64,000 nucleotides of DNA from Pegea sp. RAD2-039 (Eukaryota > Chordata > Thaliacea > Salpida > Salpidae), in assembly GCA_034620365.1 (NCBI GenBank), contig JAQGEQ010000043.1, forward strand, positions 1,550,001-1,614,000, in the 5' to 3' direction. Every line of letters begins with the position of its first letter. The stretch's first letter is position 1. This document shows positions 49,623-59,615 of the stretch, piece after piece. The notes under the pieces were generated by a model. The model was not told the origin of the DNA. It searched no databases and was given only the letters and a program-made list of their open reading frames with translations. The translations under genes were made by a program, and so were the position numbers.

Positions 49623-51107
49623 ATGAAGATATCAGTAATTTGGTGTTTCATCTTTCATCTTGTCTATTCATTCTCACCTTTGGATGATGATATTTTGTTT
49701 GATATTATCTGGCATCCATCAGGAACAAAGCTCGAAGATTTAGTAGCTCCTGGCCAGCAATTAAATCCATCAAACTCTTATCAGATGTCAACAGCAATAA
49801 AGGAACACTACACTTGTATGCTGCCATTTCAGTTAGCAAGTGATGAGGAGAAAGTCCTTAAAGTAAACAAAGATAATGCTCCTCATGTCTTACTAGCTCC
49901 TTTGTTTAAGTCAGAGACTTGTGCTTATAGGGTTGAATCTTATTGGACTTTTGAGGTTTGTTACTCAAAACATGTCCGTCAATATCATGAAGAAAGGGTT
50001 AGAGGAAATATAAAAGCTTCTGATAGAGATAAGTTGACAGTTACAACAGAACAAGGAGCAAAATTAACAATTCAGGCAAATGAGGAAGAAAATGAACTGA
50101 TTCAAACCACTGAATATTTTTTAGGATATTTAAATTTGAACGTTGACTCAAAAGGAGTTCTTTTGAATCCTCCTTTAGCTCCAAAAAATGTGGATGAAGT
50201 CCCTTATAAAAAGATTAATGGAGTCAGTCGTCCTTACTATGCAGTTGAGATGAATAGAGGAACTGCTTGTGATTTGAAACCAGGAACTTATAGAACTACA
50301 ACCCTTGTGTTTGTTTGCTCTTCAAAAGCGTTCAATGAAATTGTTTCTGTGACTGAAACATCAACTTGCCAGTATGAAGTTGTTGTATTCACTCCATATC
50401 TTTGTGGGAACCCCCTATATAGAATCCAGGAAAAAGAAATGAATAAAATTCAATGTATAGCAGATGAAGGTTCCCCTCTTAAGCCCAAAGCGCTTGCTAG
50501 TCGAGAAGAAAGTTTGATGAGTGCTTTAAATCAACAAACTTTGTTACAAACAGTTATCAATCAAGCTATGCAAGTTTCTGAAGTTAAAAATGTGAAAAAT
50601 AAAGCTGCTCAAATGACGATGGAAAAACCGCAAAAGCCCATAAAAGTCACAAGTTCGGATAAAATTTGGATAAAAGATTTTTTTTCAGGACTACATTGTC
50701 TTCATGGTGGTAGTGGTTGGTGGCGGTTTGAGTTCTGTTATTTGAAATTTGTCAATCAATATCATCAAGATACCAAAACTGGGGTTAAAACAAGTATAAA
50801 ATTAGGTGAATGGGATAAAACGAAGCATTTAGAATGGACAAAGAAAACTAATCCTTTGATCACTCAAAAAAATGGAGAAATTCAAGGAATTAAACAACTT
50901 TATACGAATGGTGATTTTTGTGAAGCTTCAAACACAAACAGGCAAGTTATTGTCAAGTTAATTTGTAAAAAGAGTTTAAAAAGTGACAGTGCAGTCTCTA
51001 TGCATTTGAGGGAACCTTCTGTCTGTTCATATGTTCTCACAATTGAGTCCTCTATGATCTGTGATTTTACAAATACTGCGAATGAACATGGTTTAATTGA
51101 ATTATGA
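49623..51107 (+). CDS. ERLEC1: Endoplasmic reticulum lectin 1 / XTP3-B (single exon, 494 aa)
   Basis: ER lumen lectin that recognises trimmed N-glycans and delivers misfolded glycoproteins to the HRD1-SEL1L ERAD complex. The ATG at 49623 gives a signal peptide (MKISVIWCFIFHLVYSFS); the open frame extends 22 codons further upstream but only from a TTG. Two MRH domains are visible. MRH1 (~62-262) has WTFEVCYSKHVRQYHEE (108-124), GTYRTTTLVFVC and ETSTCQYE. MRH2 (~359-480) has HGGSGWWRFEFCYLKFVNQY (361-380), NRQVIVKLIC and REPSVCSYVLTIES. The Gln, Arg, Glu and Tyr used for mannose binding appear in order in both, and MRH2 keeps the family WW pair. Length is close to human ERLEC1 (483). Intronless. 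Confidence 0.95.
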   Translation: MKISVIWCFIFHLVYSFSPLDDDILFDIIWHPSGTKLEDLVAPGQQLNPSNSYQMSTAIKEHYTCMLPFQLASDEEKVLKVNKDNAPHVLLAPLFKSETCAYRVESYWTFEVCYSKHVRQYHEERVRGNIKASDRDKLTVTTEQGAKLTIQANEEENELIQTTEYFLGYLNLNVDSKGVLLNPPLAPKNVDEVPYKKINGVSRPYYAVEMNRGTACDLKPGTYRTTTLVFVCSSKAFNEIVSVTETSTCQYEVVVFTPYLCGNPLYRIQEKEMNKIQCIADEGSPLKPKALASREESLMSALNQQTLLQTVINQAMQVSEVKNVKNKAAQMTMEKPQKPIKVTSSDKIWIKDFFSGLHCLHGGSGWWRFEFCYLKFVNQYHQDTKTGVKTSIKLGEWDKTKHLEWTKKTNPLITQKNGEIQGIKQLYTNGDFCEASNTNRQVIVKLICKKSLKSDSAVSMHLREPSVCSYVLTIESSMICDFTNTANEHGLIEL

Positions 51108-52360
51108 TTTTCACTCTGAATTACGATTGTTAAACAATTTAAAAATCAAATTTTTAAAGTTTTCAATTTTTAGTCTGAAATTAATTTATTTTGGAATAAA
51201 ATTTCTATAAAAAGAGATTTCAAAAAAGGTATTTTATGAAACTATTATATGCAAATGTCCAAATAGTTTTAATATGTGTAGAAAAATTGATTTATGACTT
51301 TAAAACTGATGAAAATATAACTTCTTATCAAATTATTTGGAAAATAATATTTATATTTGAAGTTTTTAGTATCAATTTTACAAAAAGTAGTGATAAAAAA
51401 CTGAACAAAGTTTTCAGATTTAAAATGAATATCTCTAAAATTATTTTATTTTAAAAGTAATCCGAATCTCCGTGAGCTTTATAAGTTATTAATGAAGCTT
51501 ATGATTTATGACTCATTCAGTTAGCAGCCACTTCCTTTTTATTATCTGGATTGGATCATTTTTAGAAAATCTAACTTTCTTATGAACTGAAAAACAACTT
51601 CATTATTTGAACTTTAATAATTAACAATTTATTAACATTTGAATTTAATTTTTAAATCATCATAAATTGCTGACATTCCCAAAACTTTTATTCAATTTCT
51701 ATCAAATTCACTTTAACAGTATGATTAAAACTTGTTTTATTATTAAAAATTTTCATCAAAATCTTTTGTCGGAAATTCTTCGACCAACAATACCATACAA
51801 GTTAATAAAATGTTGATGGGTGAATACATAAATTTTCAAAAATGTAAACTTTTATTATATTTGCACGACAAAATGGGCTTATTTATATATATTAGTTTAT
51901 TTAAATTTGATCGCATCTATCATATTGAAACAACTCGTAGTAGAATTCAAAATTGAATTTTTAATTTTCTTACCATTTTAAACGTCTATCAACTTCATAA
52001 TAAACGAAAAACTAAAATATAAAACTGTCAAAATTGATATATTTATTTATTGCAATAAAAGCGAAGTAGGGTGCCTGAAATAAGAACTTCTTGCCAACAC
52101 ATATTTTCACAAATAGTGAACTATTAATTACGAATAAGATGAAAATATAGAAAAAAATAGATGTAACACGTGGCAGCTCAGAGGTCCCCATATAGAATAA
52201 CAGTGAATATTTATATGGAATGTTAAAAATATATACAGTTTAAAACTGACAATTCTGGCAACATTAGAAAGGTCCAACTTCAGCTTGCATAAATTATATT
52301 CTATTTAATGCATTAGAGGTCGGAATTCTATCAGTCAAACAAGTTTACTAATCAATCACG
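51108..52360. other. AT-rich intergenic sequence
   Basis: ERLEC1 3' flank; no gene recognised. From about 52140 base composition rises, which marks the start of transposon-like DNA. Confidence 0.45.
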
Positions 52361-52378
52361 TTAATGATACTTCAGAAA

Positions 52379-52450
52379 CTCATTCTGCCGAGGATAAGAT
52401 CCTAGACCCGAGAGACCTGCCTACTACCACTGGACTAACCCAGAGTGAGT
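52379..52450 (-). repeat. tRNA-like segment with pol III A/B-box resemblance
   Basis: Read on the minus strand, this ~70-nt segment contains TTAGTCCAGTGGTAGTAGGC, close to a tRNA A-box, and then GGATCTTATCC, a degraded B-box, at tRNA-like spacing. A T-arm with four of five pairs can be drawn, but the acceptor stem is not convincing. It may be the head of a second SINE family or part of a transposon. It is not an intact tRNA gene. Confidence 0.4.
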
Positions 52451-53797
52451 TTACTGAACATTACGGATTACGAATCATTGAAAGTGGCTCTTTTCGCTAG
52501 CGAGCAACTCAAGAACTGGGTGGATGCCCATAAGAATATACTCGATTATGCAGGAATTGCCAAAACACTATTATAACTATGCTCATAGACAAAGCCAAAG
52601 TAGCACATGGCGACGGCTGGTTTAAAGCAATGAGCAATATAGGAAACTTGATTCTCTTCTACTGCATTAGAGGGGGGCAAACATCTCTAAAGCGATAAGA
52701 AAGATGACAGAACAGGTGAGAGAAAGAATGTCAACCGGAGGCTCCACCGGGACTAAATTTTCGGTAATGCTTCCTAAGCTGGTAGGGTGTTATCCTACCA
52801 TTTCGATTAAAGTCTAGCCCACATGCCAGAAATGTGCAGAAATACTACAGGAAAGAGCTACAACACTTTACTCGCTTTATTATCACTGATTTCTAAGAAA
52901 ACGCCATGATGAAGTGATGAAGCAAGTTGGTTTATTCGCCCTCTTAGATTTTGATTAGTTGATTAACCAGGACAACTCCAGTTGGACATTCAATCATGCA
53001 ACGGTAGAGAAGTATCAAAAGATCAAATATATGTGGTATTTAGGCGCTCTTAAGCCTTTCAAATAGACTCCCGACTGTCAACATCCCATACATAGAGTTT
53101 CTACATTGAAAGTGGAATGATTTGAAAAATCTGCTTCAATTTAAACTTGAACAATACAGTATCTTCCGGCAGCATCTAGCCCTAACATAATGGTTTTAGC
53201 AAGGTACTTCTAGATATTCATTTCGAATCGTAATCCATATCTCTATCTTCATATCTCCACCTTGGTTCTCATTTCATATCAAACTTATCACCTCTCTCTC
53301 CTATCAGAGAATTTATGAACTTAATATCTAAATTTACAAACCCATCTTCAAAAGCCAAAACAAGTCTCCACACTCTCTGCAACAACTTGGATTTTTAAGG
53401 AGCTGAAAATCCATCTAAAGTTTCATACACTCCAGATCAGGTTTTATTTTATCTCTTTTCATCTAATAACCTCGGAAACAAAGCTTTTCTAAGCTATATA
53501 CTACACTTTGTTAAAGGTCATTTTTGTGCCTCCGACGGACTAACGAACTGTGGTACGGAGCTGTTCTACCAAAAACGTGTACACTGGATAAAAGAAAAAC
53601 GCGAAATCATACAATATAAAGGAAAAGAAGCAAATTCTAGGGCTACAAAGCATGTTATCCCGTTTCCACTATCCTCTCTTCCACGATGGAAGTAACAACT
53701 TCCACGGAATTTTTGGAAAAGCGCTCATATCTCTCTCGTCGCCATTTGTGATTACTTTCATCTTATTCTTCCTTGGAATAATAAAACTTCGGTGTCC
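52451..53797. other. Transposon-like DNA of mixed origin
   Basis: Higher-GC sequence with broken open frames on the plus strand. They include an open stretch without ATG at 53399-53694 (about 98 codons, with YTPDQVLFYLFSSNNLGNKA) preceded across one stop by a compatible frame from about 53310. No domain was recognised. It is most likely decayed element sequence linked to the gag remnant on its right. Confidence 0.35.
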
Positions 53798-54686
53798 TTA
53801 TTGGTTCCTGACCAGATAGAGTAGGCTTATTATTTGTTCTTTATACCGTGAGGTTGTATGTCTTCTTCTGCTTTTTTTTAGCTTTTCTACCTCACAATAA
53901 CTAGAACGTCCGGATACTCTTTCATTTAGCTGAGTAGCACACAAACACTCAACCCTGGTCTGGGCCGTCACTGCAACTCTTTTCTTATTTCTTTTCCCAT
54001 GCAGCTGCTTCTTAGATGACCCAATTTTAACATCACACGAAAGACTATACCTTGCTCGCAATAGAGTCATCTACCATCGCATGGTTCAATTGGTTGGGAA
54101 ATCGAGTAAGCCCCAGTACTACATGTCCTTGACTATTCACTGCAGCTCTCTCCATACTTTGCCTTTCCGACTGTTTCTTGATAGACTTCTTCTGAAGATG
54201 ACAGACTCGAATATAGTGTCCCTTCATTCCATATTTGAAGCATAAGCTCAAACCAGCTCGGTATCTTGTAAAATCATGAGGTTTGCTACCTCCACATTTT
54301 AAACAAGCTCCTTTCATATCCGCTACTGAAGTTCCGATTGGTCCTACTCCATGAGCTCCATTGAATTCACTGATTCTTCTGCAGCTTCAACCGATTTGTC
54401 AGATTTGAAGTATTGGTTTCTCCGCTGTCATCTTTCAGTGCCACTGCTTGGTTAAAGGCTTGCTTTAATTCCTATGTTCTGCTGCAGTAATATTATTAAA
54501 ATCCTTGGCTAGGCATAACAAAGTGCATCGGAAGTTTTTTTTTAATTTGACTTGGCTCTTGCTTTTCCATTCGTAGTCGATGACGCAGAAACATTTCATT
54601 TGGTTTCCCTATACACAACCGCTCTAGCGTCGTTTCAGCTTCGACATAAGCTCTGGAAATATTAGTCTTCAGTTGTGCTGTTAACA
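53798..54686 (-). mobile_element. Ty3/gypsy-like gag (nucleocapsid) remnant
   Basis: Minus-strand open frames at 54496-54687, 54045-54317 and 53798-54070 form a broken gag-like region. The middle one contains two zinc-knuckle-like motifs: CLKCGGSKPHDFTRYR, then CFKYGMKGHYIRVC, whose second cysteine position is Tyr. This paired-knuckle arrangement followed by a basic region is typical of LTR-retrotransposon nucleocapsids. The upstream frame (NEMFLRHRLRMEKQEPS) resembles gag spacing. Frame breaks and lost zinc ligands show it is inactive. No protease, reverse transcriptase, integrase or LTR pair was found. It ends directly at the outer edge of the left inverted-repeat arm. Confidence 0.6.
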
Positions 54687-54910
54687 ATTTTTATGGGAGA
54701 TAAATCAGTTAGATCCTCATAAATCCAAGTAAGTTGCTGAAACTTGTGCTGCTTGTTCAACTATTTTCAATTTGTTGCAGATATTCTATACTTTCAACTG
54801 CAAGATGTTCAGCTACTATTAGACAAACAGCTTCCTCAAAAGATAGTTCTACATTGATTTGTGTCTGTGATGATGCTACTATATGGAGATGGGACTCAAA
54901 CAGCAAATAG
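54687..54910 (+). pseudogene. EED: Truncated 3' copy of EED
   Basis: Contains the end of the penultimate EED exon ([14 protein letters not shown]), the same ~95-nt intron with GTAAGT donor and TTGTTGCAG acceptor, and the complete last exon up to TAG at 54908-54910 ([10 protein letters not shown] to [10 protein letters not shown]). One difference changes the Phe of the complete gene to Ser (TTC to TCC), and the Glu-Leu before Asn-Gln is Glu-Ile here. All upstream exons are missing, so it cannot encode a WD40 propeller. It is a by-product of the inverted duplication. Confidence 0.92.
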
Positions 54911-56107
54911 TTTCTCAGTCGAAAATTTTTTTGTTATTTTGTGTGATGATCAAATAAAAGTTTTTATTTTCTAATTCTTATGATTTGATTAGAGAAATCC
55001 TCGCTTACTGTCTCAGATAATCTTCTTCTAAGTTATTATTCAATGTTTTGTTATTTTAGTGGCATTAAATGATAAATTTTAACAGAGTTTATCTAAAAAC
55101 CTGTAAATTACCCCCCTTAAATTTAGGTGGATAAGTTTTACAAGGTGTTTATCATTTAAGCGATGGTCTTCAATTGTTTTTATTTTTTGAGATTAAACAG
55201 CGCTGTGTTTGTTAGGAATGATTTATATGAAACTTCGGGTTCTTTTTACTCTAATAACCAAATACAATGACTGTTTTGTTTACTGGTAGAGCAATATTTC
55301 AGTTAGACTTTGCAAAAGTTTGTAAATCTAGCTTAACACTCACCAAACAAAACATTTTTTACTCAAATTTAAACAATTAGAAACAAAAAAAAATGATTTC
55401 AAATATAAAGTTTTTTAATTTACCAATAGCGCTACCATGCGGATAATTAGCAAGATTATTGAACTCTATTAAATTCTACTTAGGCTTTCTCTTTTTACAA
55501 TTACTAATTTGTGTAGAATTTGTCTTAAATTATTCTAAAACTTTAGATGTTTCTAAGTTATTCTGATTATTTAAAATCTAATGTTAAATTTTTAATTTGC
55601 ATCTGATTCTATAGAATTTGAATTTTATTGCAATTTTTGTCGATCTTTGTTTTTAACTTTTATACCGATTTTTAAAAACTTTTTAAAAATCTGAATATAA
55701 TTAATTTATTTTTTTTCATGAATTTTGTGTCGTTATCTTTGATTATTGTTTTTTTAACTAACAACATTTTAGCAAGCAAAATTTGCAAAGTTTTTCTTTG
55801 GTCAATTAAATAATTAAAAACAAATTTTTTTTCGAATTATGTCTACATACATACATAATTATGCCTTCATTTTTTGATTTCAAGATTATTTTTTTATCTA
55901 ATAAGTTACAATTTAATTTTCAAAATCGACTATTTCTTAAACTTTTGTAACTTTAATTTTATTTTTAATTCTATTTTTTGTTATACCCTTTTCTAATTTT
56001 TCGTCTAAATTGAAGTTTTTTTTATAAATTTTTATTTTGAATATTATAAAAGTAATTTTCTATAATTAGTATTTTTAAGGTTTAGAGCATTTATCTATAA
56101 CTTAAAA

Positions 56108-56629
56108 ATGTCGACATCGAAACAAGTTTTGTTTAAACGTCCAACTGAAATACTTCCAAATACAAAAGTTGAAAAACCATTTGCTTGTACTTATTGCCAT
56201 AAAGGTTTCGCAAGAAAAACTTATCTACAAAATCATGAACGGATTCATTTGGGTATAAAACCATATCAATGTGACATTTGTTTGAAACGTTTTACAGAAT
56301 CAGGAGCTATGAAATGTCATCGACGAATTCATTTCAACGATCGACCTTTTAAATGCGATATTTGTGACAGAAGTTTCAAGTTTACCTCTTGTTTAAAAAG
56401 ACATAAAATTGCCCATTCAACACCTCGACCATTTCCATGCTTATACTGTAACAAGTTTTACAAAACTTTGAAGAGTAGAAGAGCTCATATGTTGAAATTT
56501 CATAATGAAGAATATTTAGTTTTTGAAAGGCTTTATAAGGAATTCCCTCTGAAACCTCAAAATGGTAGTTCAGAAAGCTCTGACGAAAGGCTAACTTTAA
56601 TAGAAGTTAAGAAAAGAGTTACTAAATAG
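56108..56629 (+). CDS. Four-finger C2H2 zinc-finger protein A (173 aa)
   Basis: Intronless; probable sequence-specific DNA-binding protein. Four C2H2 fingers follow a ~24-residue N-terminus: CTYCHKGFARKTYLQNHERIH (28-48; quoted here by ends C28 and H48), CDICLKRFTESGAMKCH-type (55-75), CDICDRSFKFTSCLKRHKIA (83-103) and CLYCNKFYKTLKSRRAHMLK (111-132). Linkers are LGIKPY, FNDRPF and STPRPF rather than TGEKP. A ~40-residue acidic/basic tail (YLVFERLYKEFPLKPQ, then SSESSDERLTLIEVKKR) follows. No KRAB, BTB or ZAD domain is present. The gene lies in the left inverted-repeat arm; its mirror copy B (57911-58432) differs at seven residues, all between 38 and 110. The orthologous family was not recognised. 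Confidence 0.9.
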   Translation: MSTSKQVLFKRPTEILPNTKVEKPFACTYCHKGFARKTYLQNHERIHLGIKPYQCDICLKRFTESGAMKCHRRIHFNDRPFKCDICDRSFKFTSCLKRHKIAHSTPRPFPCLYCNKFYKTLKSRRAHMLKFHNEEYLVFERLYKEFPLKPQNGSSESSDERLTLIEVKKRVTK

Positions 56630-56830
56630 ACTACTTTCTAAAAATGTTCTTTTATAATATAGTGTTCATATTGTTGAAAAATTATGAAACAGTTCTTGTA
56701 TTTTCGTTCTTCATGTTCTTATTTCTTTGCAGACGGTTAGTTACATCAGAAAACTTTTGATTTTATCTTCACATTTTATTCAATGTTCTTCAAAAACAAT
56801 TCTTGGATTTTTACTGTCATTGTTATATTT

Positions 56831-57519
56831 GAAGACTAATGATTAATTTTTTGACTTGAAGATTATGAGAAAAATTAAATGGAATTTCCTACATTTTCCT
56901 CTGCCACATCAAGAAGTCAATTTATTCTGATCTCATCATTTTAAGAAACTTATAAATATTTTTATGATTTTACTGAAATTTAATTATGTCAAGACAAATT
57001 TAATAGAAGACTTAATATTTTCGTGAATGTTTTCTAAATAAAATTTCTTTCATATATTTACCATTTTATTTTATTTTGCTTGTAAATAACCTCTAGTTGA
57101 TGAGCTGGGGTTTAATTATTTTATTTGTTTAACACACGGTCACAGATAAACACCTGCTTTCAAAAAACACAAAATAATTTTACAACAAAATGTGAAAAAA
57201 TCAAAACATATTATAAGTATATCTCAGCAATTATTACAAATAAAGAAAATGGCAGCCTAATATATTACGTCAAAAAAAAATACTCGAATCAAATTTATTC
57301 CACTTGATTTTAAAAGAGAATATATTCACATTAGTTGCCTAACCAGTAAATTAAGATATATCAACACCTGAAAAATGTAGTCTTCCTCGCATCGGATTGT
57401 TTAGTCTAGAAGAGCATCGGATGTTTAGTTAAGAAATGTATCATCAATAAATAAAGTAGATGTAAAATTTCAAGCCTTTAATTCAAACAAATTCACAACC
57501 TTTAATCTTCTGATGTGAC
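56831..57519. other. Spacer between inverted-repeat arms
   Basis: About 0.7 kb of unique A/T-rich sequence between the arms. No gene recognised; an open frame at 57125-57307 has no supporting features. Confidence 0.6.
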
Positions 57520-57542
57520 AGTAAAAATCCAAGAACTATTGT

Positions 57543-57740
57543 ATATAGCCAGACCTCTATTTTCAGAAAAAAATAAAGTTTAGAAAAATGTTTATACTAG
57601 ACTGAAGACGATAACTTCTGCTAGAAGAGAAATATAAAAAACGTTTATTTATACATCTTTAATTAATCTTTAATTGATCATCATCATAATGTATAATCTC
57701 AGTTTAAATTGAAGCTGTGGTACTTACTTGATTATCAAAA
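57543..57740. repeat. ~200-nt indel in the right arm
   Basis: Present only in the right arm, between the blocks matching left-arm 56790-56808 and 56809-56830. It is A/T-rich, and no terminal repeats or poly-A tail were obvious, so insertion in the right arm and deletion from the left arm are both possible. Confidence 0.7.
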
Positions 57741-57910
57741 AGTGGTTTTGAAGATAATTGAATAAATGTGAAGATAAAATCAAAAGTTTTCTGATGTAAC
57801 TAACCGTCTGCAAAGAAATAAGAACATGAAGAACGAAAATACAAGAACTGTTTCATAATTTTTCAACAATATGAACACTATATTATAAAAGAACATTTTT
57901 AGAAAGTAGT

Positions 57911-58432
57911 CTATTTAGTAACTCTTTTCTTAACTTCTATTAAAGTTAGCCTTTCGTCAGAGCTTTCTGAACTACCATTTTGAGGTTTCAGAGGGAATTC
58001 CTTATAAAGCCTTTCAAAAACTAAATATTCTTCATTATGAAATTTCAACATATGAGCTCTTCTACTCTTCAAAGTTTTGTAAAACTTGTTACAGTATAAG
58101 CATTGAAATGGTCGAGGTGTTAAATGGGCAATTTTATGTCCTTTTAAAGAAGAGGTAAACTTGAAACTTCTGTCACAAATATCGCATTTAAAAGGTCGAT
58201 CGTTGAAATGAATTCGTCGATGACATTTCATAGCTCCTGGTTCTGTAAAACGTTTCAAACAAACATCACATTGATATGGTTTTATACCCAAATGAATCCG
58301 TTCATGATTTTGTAGATAACATTTTCTTGCGAAACCTTTATGGCAATAAGTACAAGCAAATGGTTTTTCAACTTTTGTATTTGGAAGTATTTCAGTTGGA
58401 CGTTTAAACAAAACTTGTTTCGATGTCGACAT
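57911..58432 (-). CDS. Four-finger C2H2 zinc-finger protein B (173 aa)
   Basis: Mirror-image paralogue of protein A, intact and intronless, on the same strand as EED with ~1.2 kb between the EED stop and this start. Differences from A: Thr38Cys (finger 1, helix position +2), Ile57Val, Ser65Pro (finger 2, +1), Cys95Ser and Arg98Gly (finger 3, +3 and +6), Ser104Leu and Pro110Gln (linker before finger 4). All zinc ligands are kept. Eight of nine nucleotide differences are non-synonymous, and residues 1-37 and 111-173 are identical. Its position beside the complete EED gene suggests that this is the older copy, though ancestral residues cannot be assigned without an outgroup. Confidence 0.9.
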   Translation of the reverse strand: MSTSKQVLFKRPTEILPNTKVEKPFACTYCHKGFARKCYLQNHERIHLGIKPYQCDVCLKRFTEPGAMKCHRRIHFNDRPFKCDICDRSFKFTSSLKGHKIAHLTPRPFQCLYCNKFYKTLKSRRAHMLKFHNEEYLVFERLYKEFPLKPQNGSSESSDERLTLIEVKKRVTK

Positions 58433-59615
58433 TTTTAAGTTATAGATAAATGCTCTAAACCTTAAAAATACTAATTATAGAAAATTACTTTTATAATATT
58501 CAAAATAAAAATTTATAAAAAAAACTTCAAATTTAGACGAAAAATTAGAAAAGGGTATAACAAAAAATAGATTTAAAAATAAAATTAAAGTTACAAAAGT
58601 TTAAGAAATAGTCGATTTTGAAAATTAAATTGTAACTTATTAGATAAAAAAATAATCTAGAAATCAAAAAATGAACATCGTAGACATAATTCGAAAAAAA
58701 ATTTGTTTTTAATTATTTAATTGACCAAAGAAAAACTTTGCAAATTTTGCTTGCTAAAATGTTGTTAGTTAAAAAAACAATAATCAAAGATAACGACACA
58801 AAATTCATGAAAAAAAATAAATTAATTATATTCAGATTTTTAAAAAGTTTTTAAAAATCGGTATAAAAGTTTAAAACAAAGATCGACAAAAATTGCAAAA
58901 AAATTCAAATTCTATAGAATCAGACGCAAATTAAAAATTTAACATTAGATTTTAAATAATCAGAATAACTTAGAAACATCTAAAGTTTTAGAATAATTTA
59001 AGACAAATTCTACACAAATTAGTAATTGTAAAAAGAGAAAGCTTTGACTAGAATTTAACAGAGTTCAATAATCTTGCTAATTATCCGCATGGTAGCGCTA
59101 TTGGTAAATTAAAAAACTTTATATTTGAAATCATTTTTTTTGTTTCTAATTGTTTAAATTTGAGTAAAAAATGTTTTGTTTGGTGAGTATTAAGTTAAAT
59201 TTACAAACTTTTGCAAAGTCTAACTGAAATATTGCTCTACCAGTAAACAAAACAATCATTGTATTTGGTTATTAGAGTAAAAAGAACCCGAAGTTTCATA
59301 TAAATCATTCCTAACAAACACAAAGCTGTCTAATCTCAAAAAATAAAAATAATTGAAGACCATCGCTTAAATGATAAACACCTTGTAAAACTTATCCACC
59401 TAAATTTAAGGGGGGTAATTTACAGGTTTTTAGATAAACTCTGTTAAAATTTATCATTTAATGCCACTAAAATAACAAAACATTGAATAATAACTTAGAA
59501 GAAGATTATCTGAGACAGTAAGCGATGATTTCTCTAATCAAATCATAAGAATTAGAAAATAAAAACTTTTATTTGATCATCACATAAAATAACAAAAAAA
59601 TTTTCGACTGAGAAA

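Larger units (their letters stand above)
54687..56830 (+). repeat. Inverted repeat, left arm
   Basis: About 2.1 kb repeated in inverted orientation at 57520-59840. It contains the last ~1.5 exons of EED (54687-54910), ~1.2 kb of shared noncoding sequence and zinc-finger gene A (56108-56629). Homology starts abruptly at TTTTTATGGGA (54690) inside a penultimate EED exon and continues through the shared TTCTTGGATTTTTACTGTCA block near 56810-56830. Over the 522-nt zinc-finger gene I count nine differences (about 98% identity); the noncoding part looks slightly more diverged. Confidence 0.93.
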
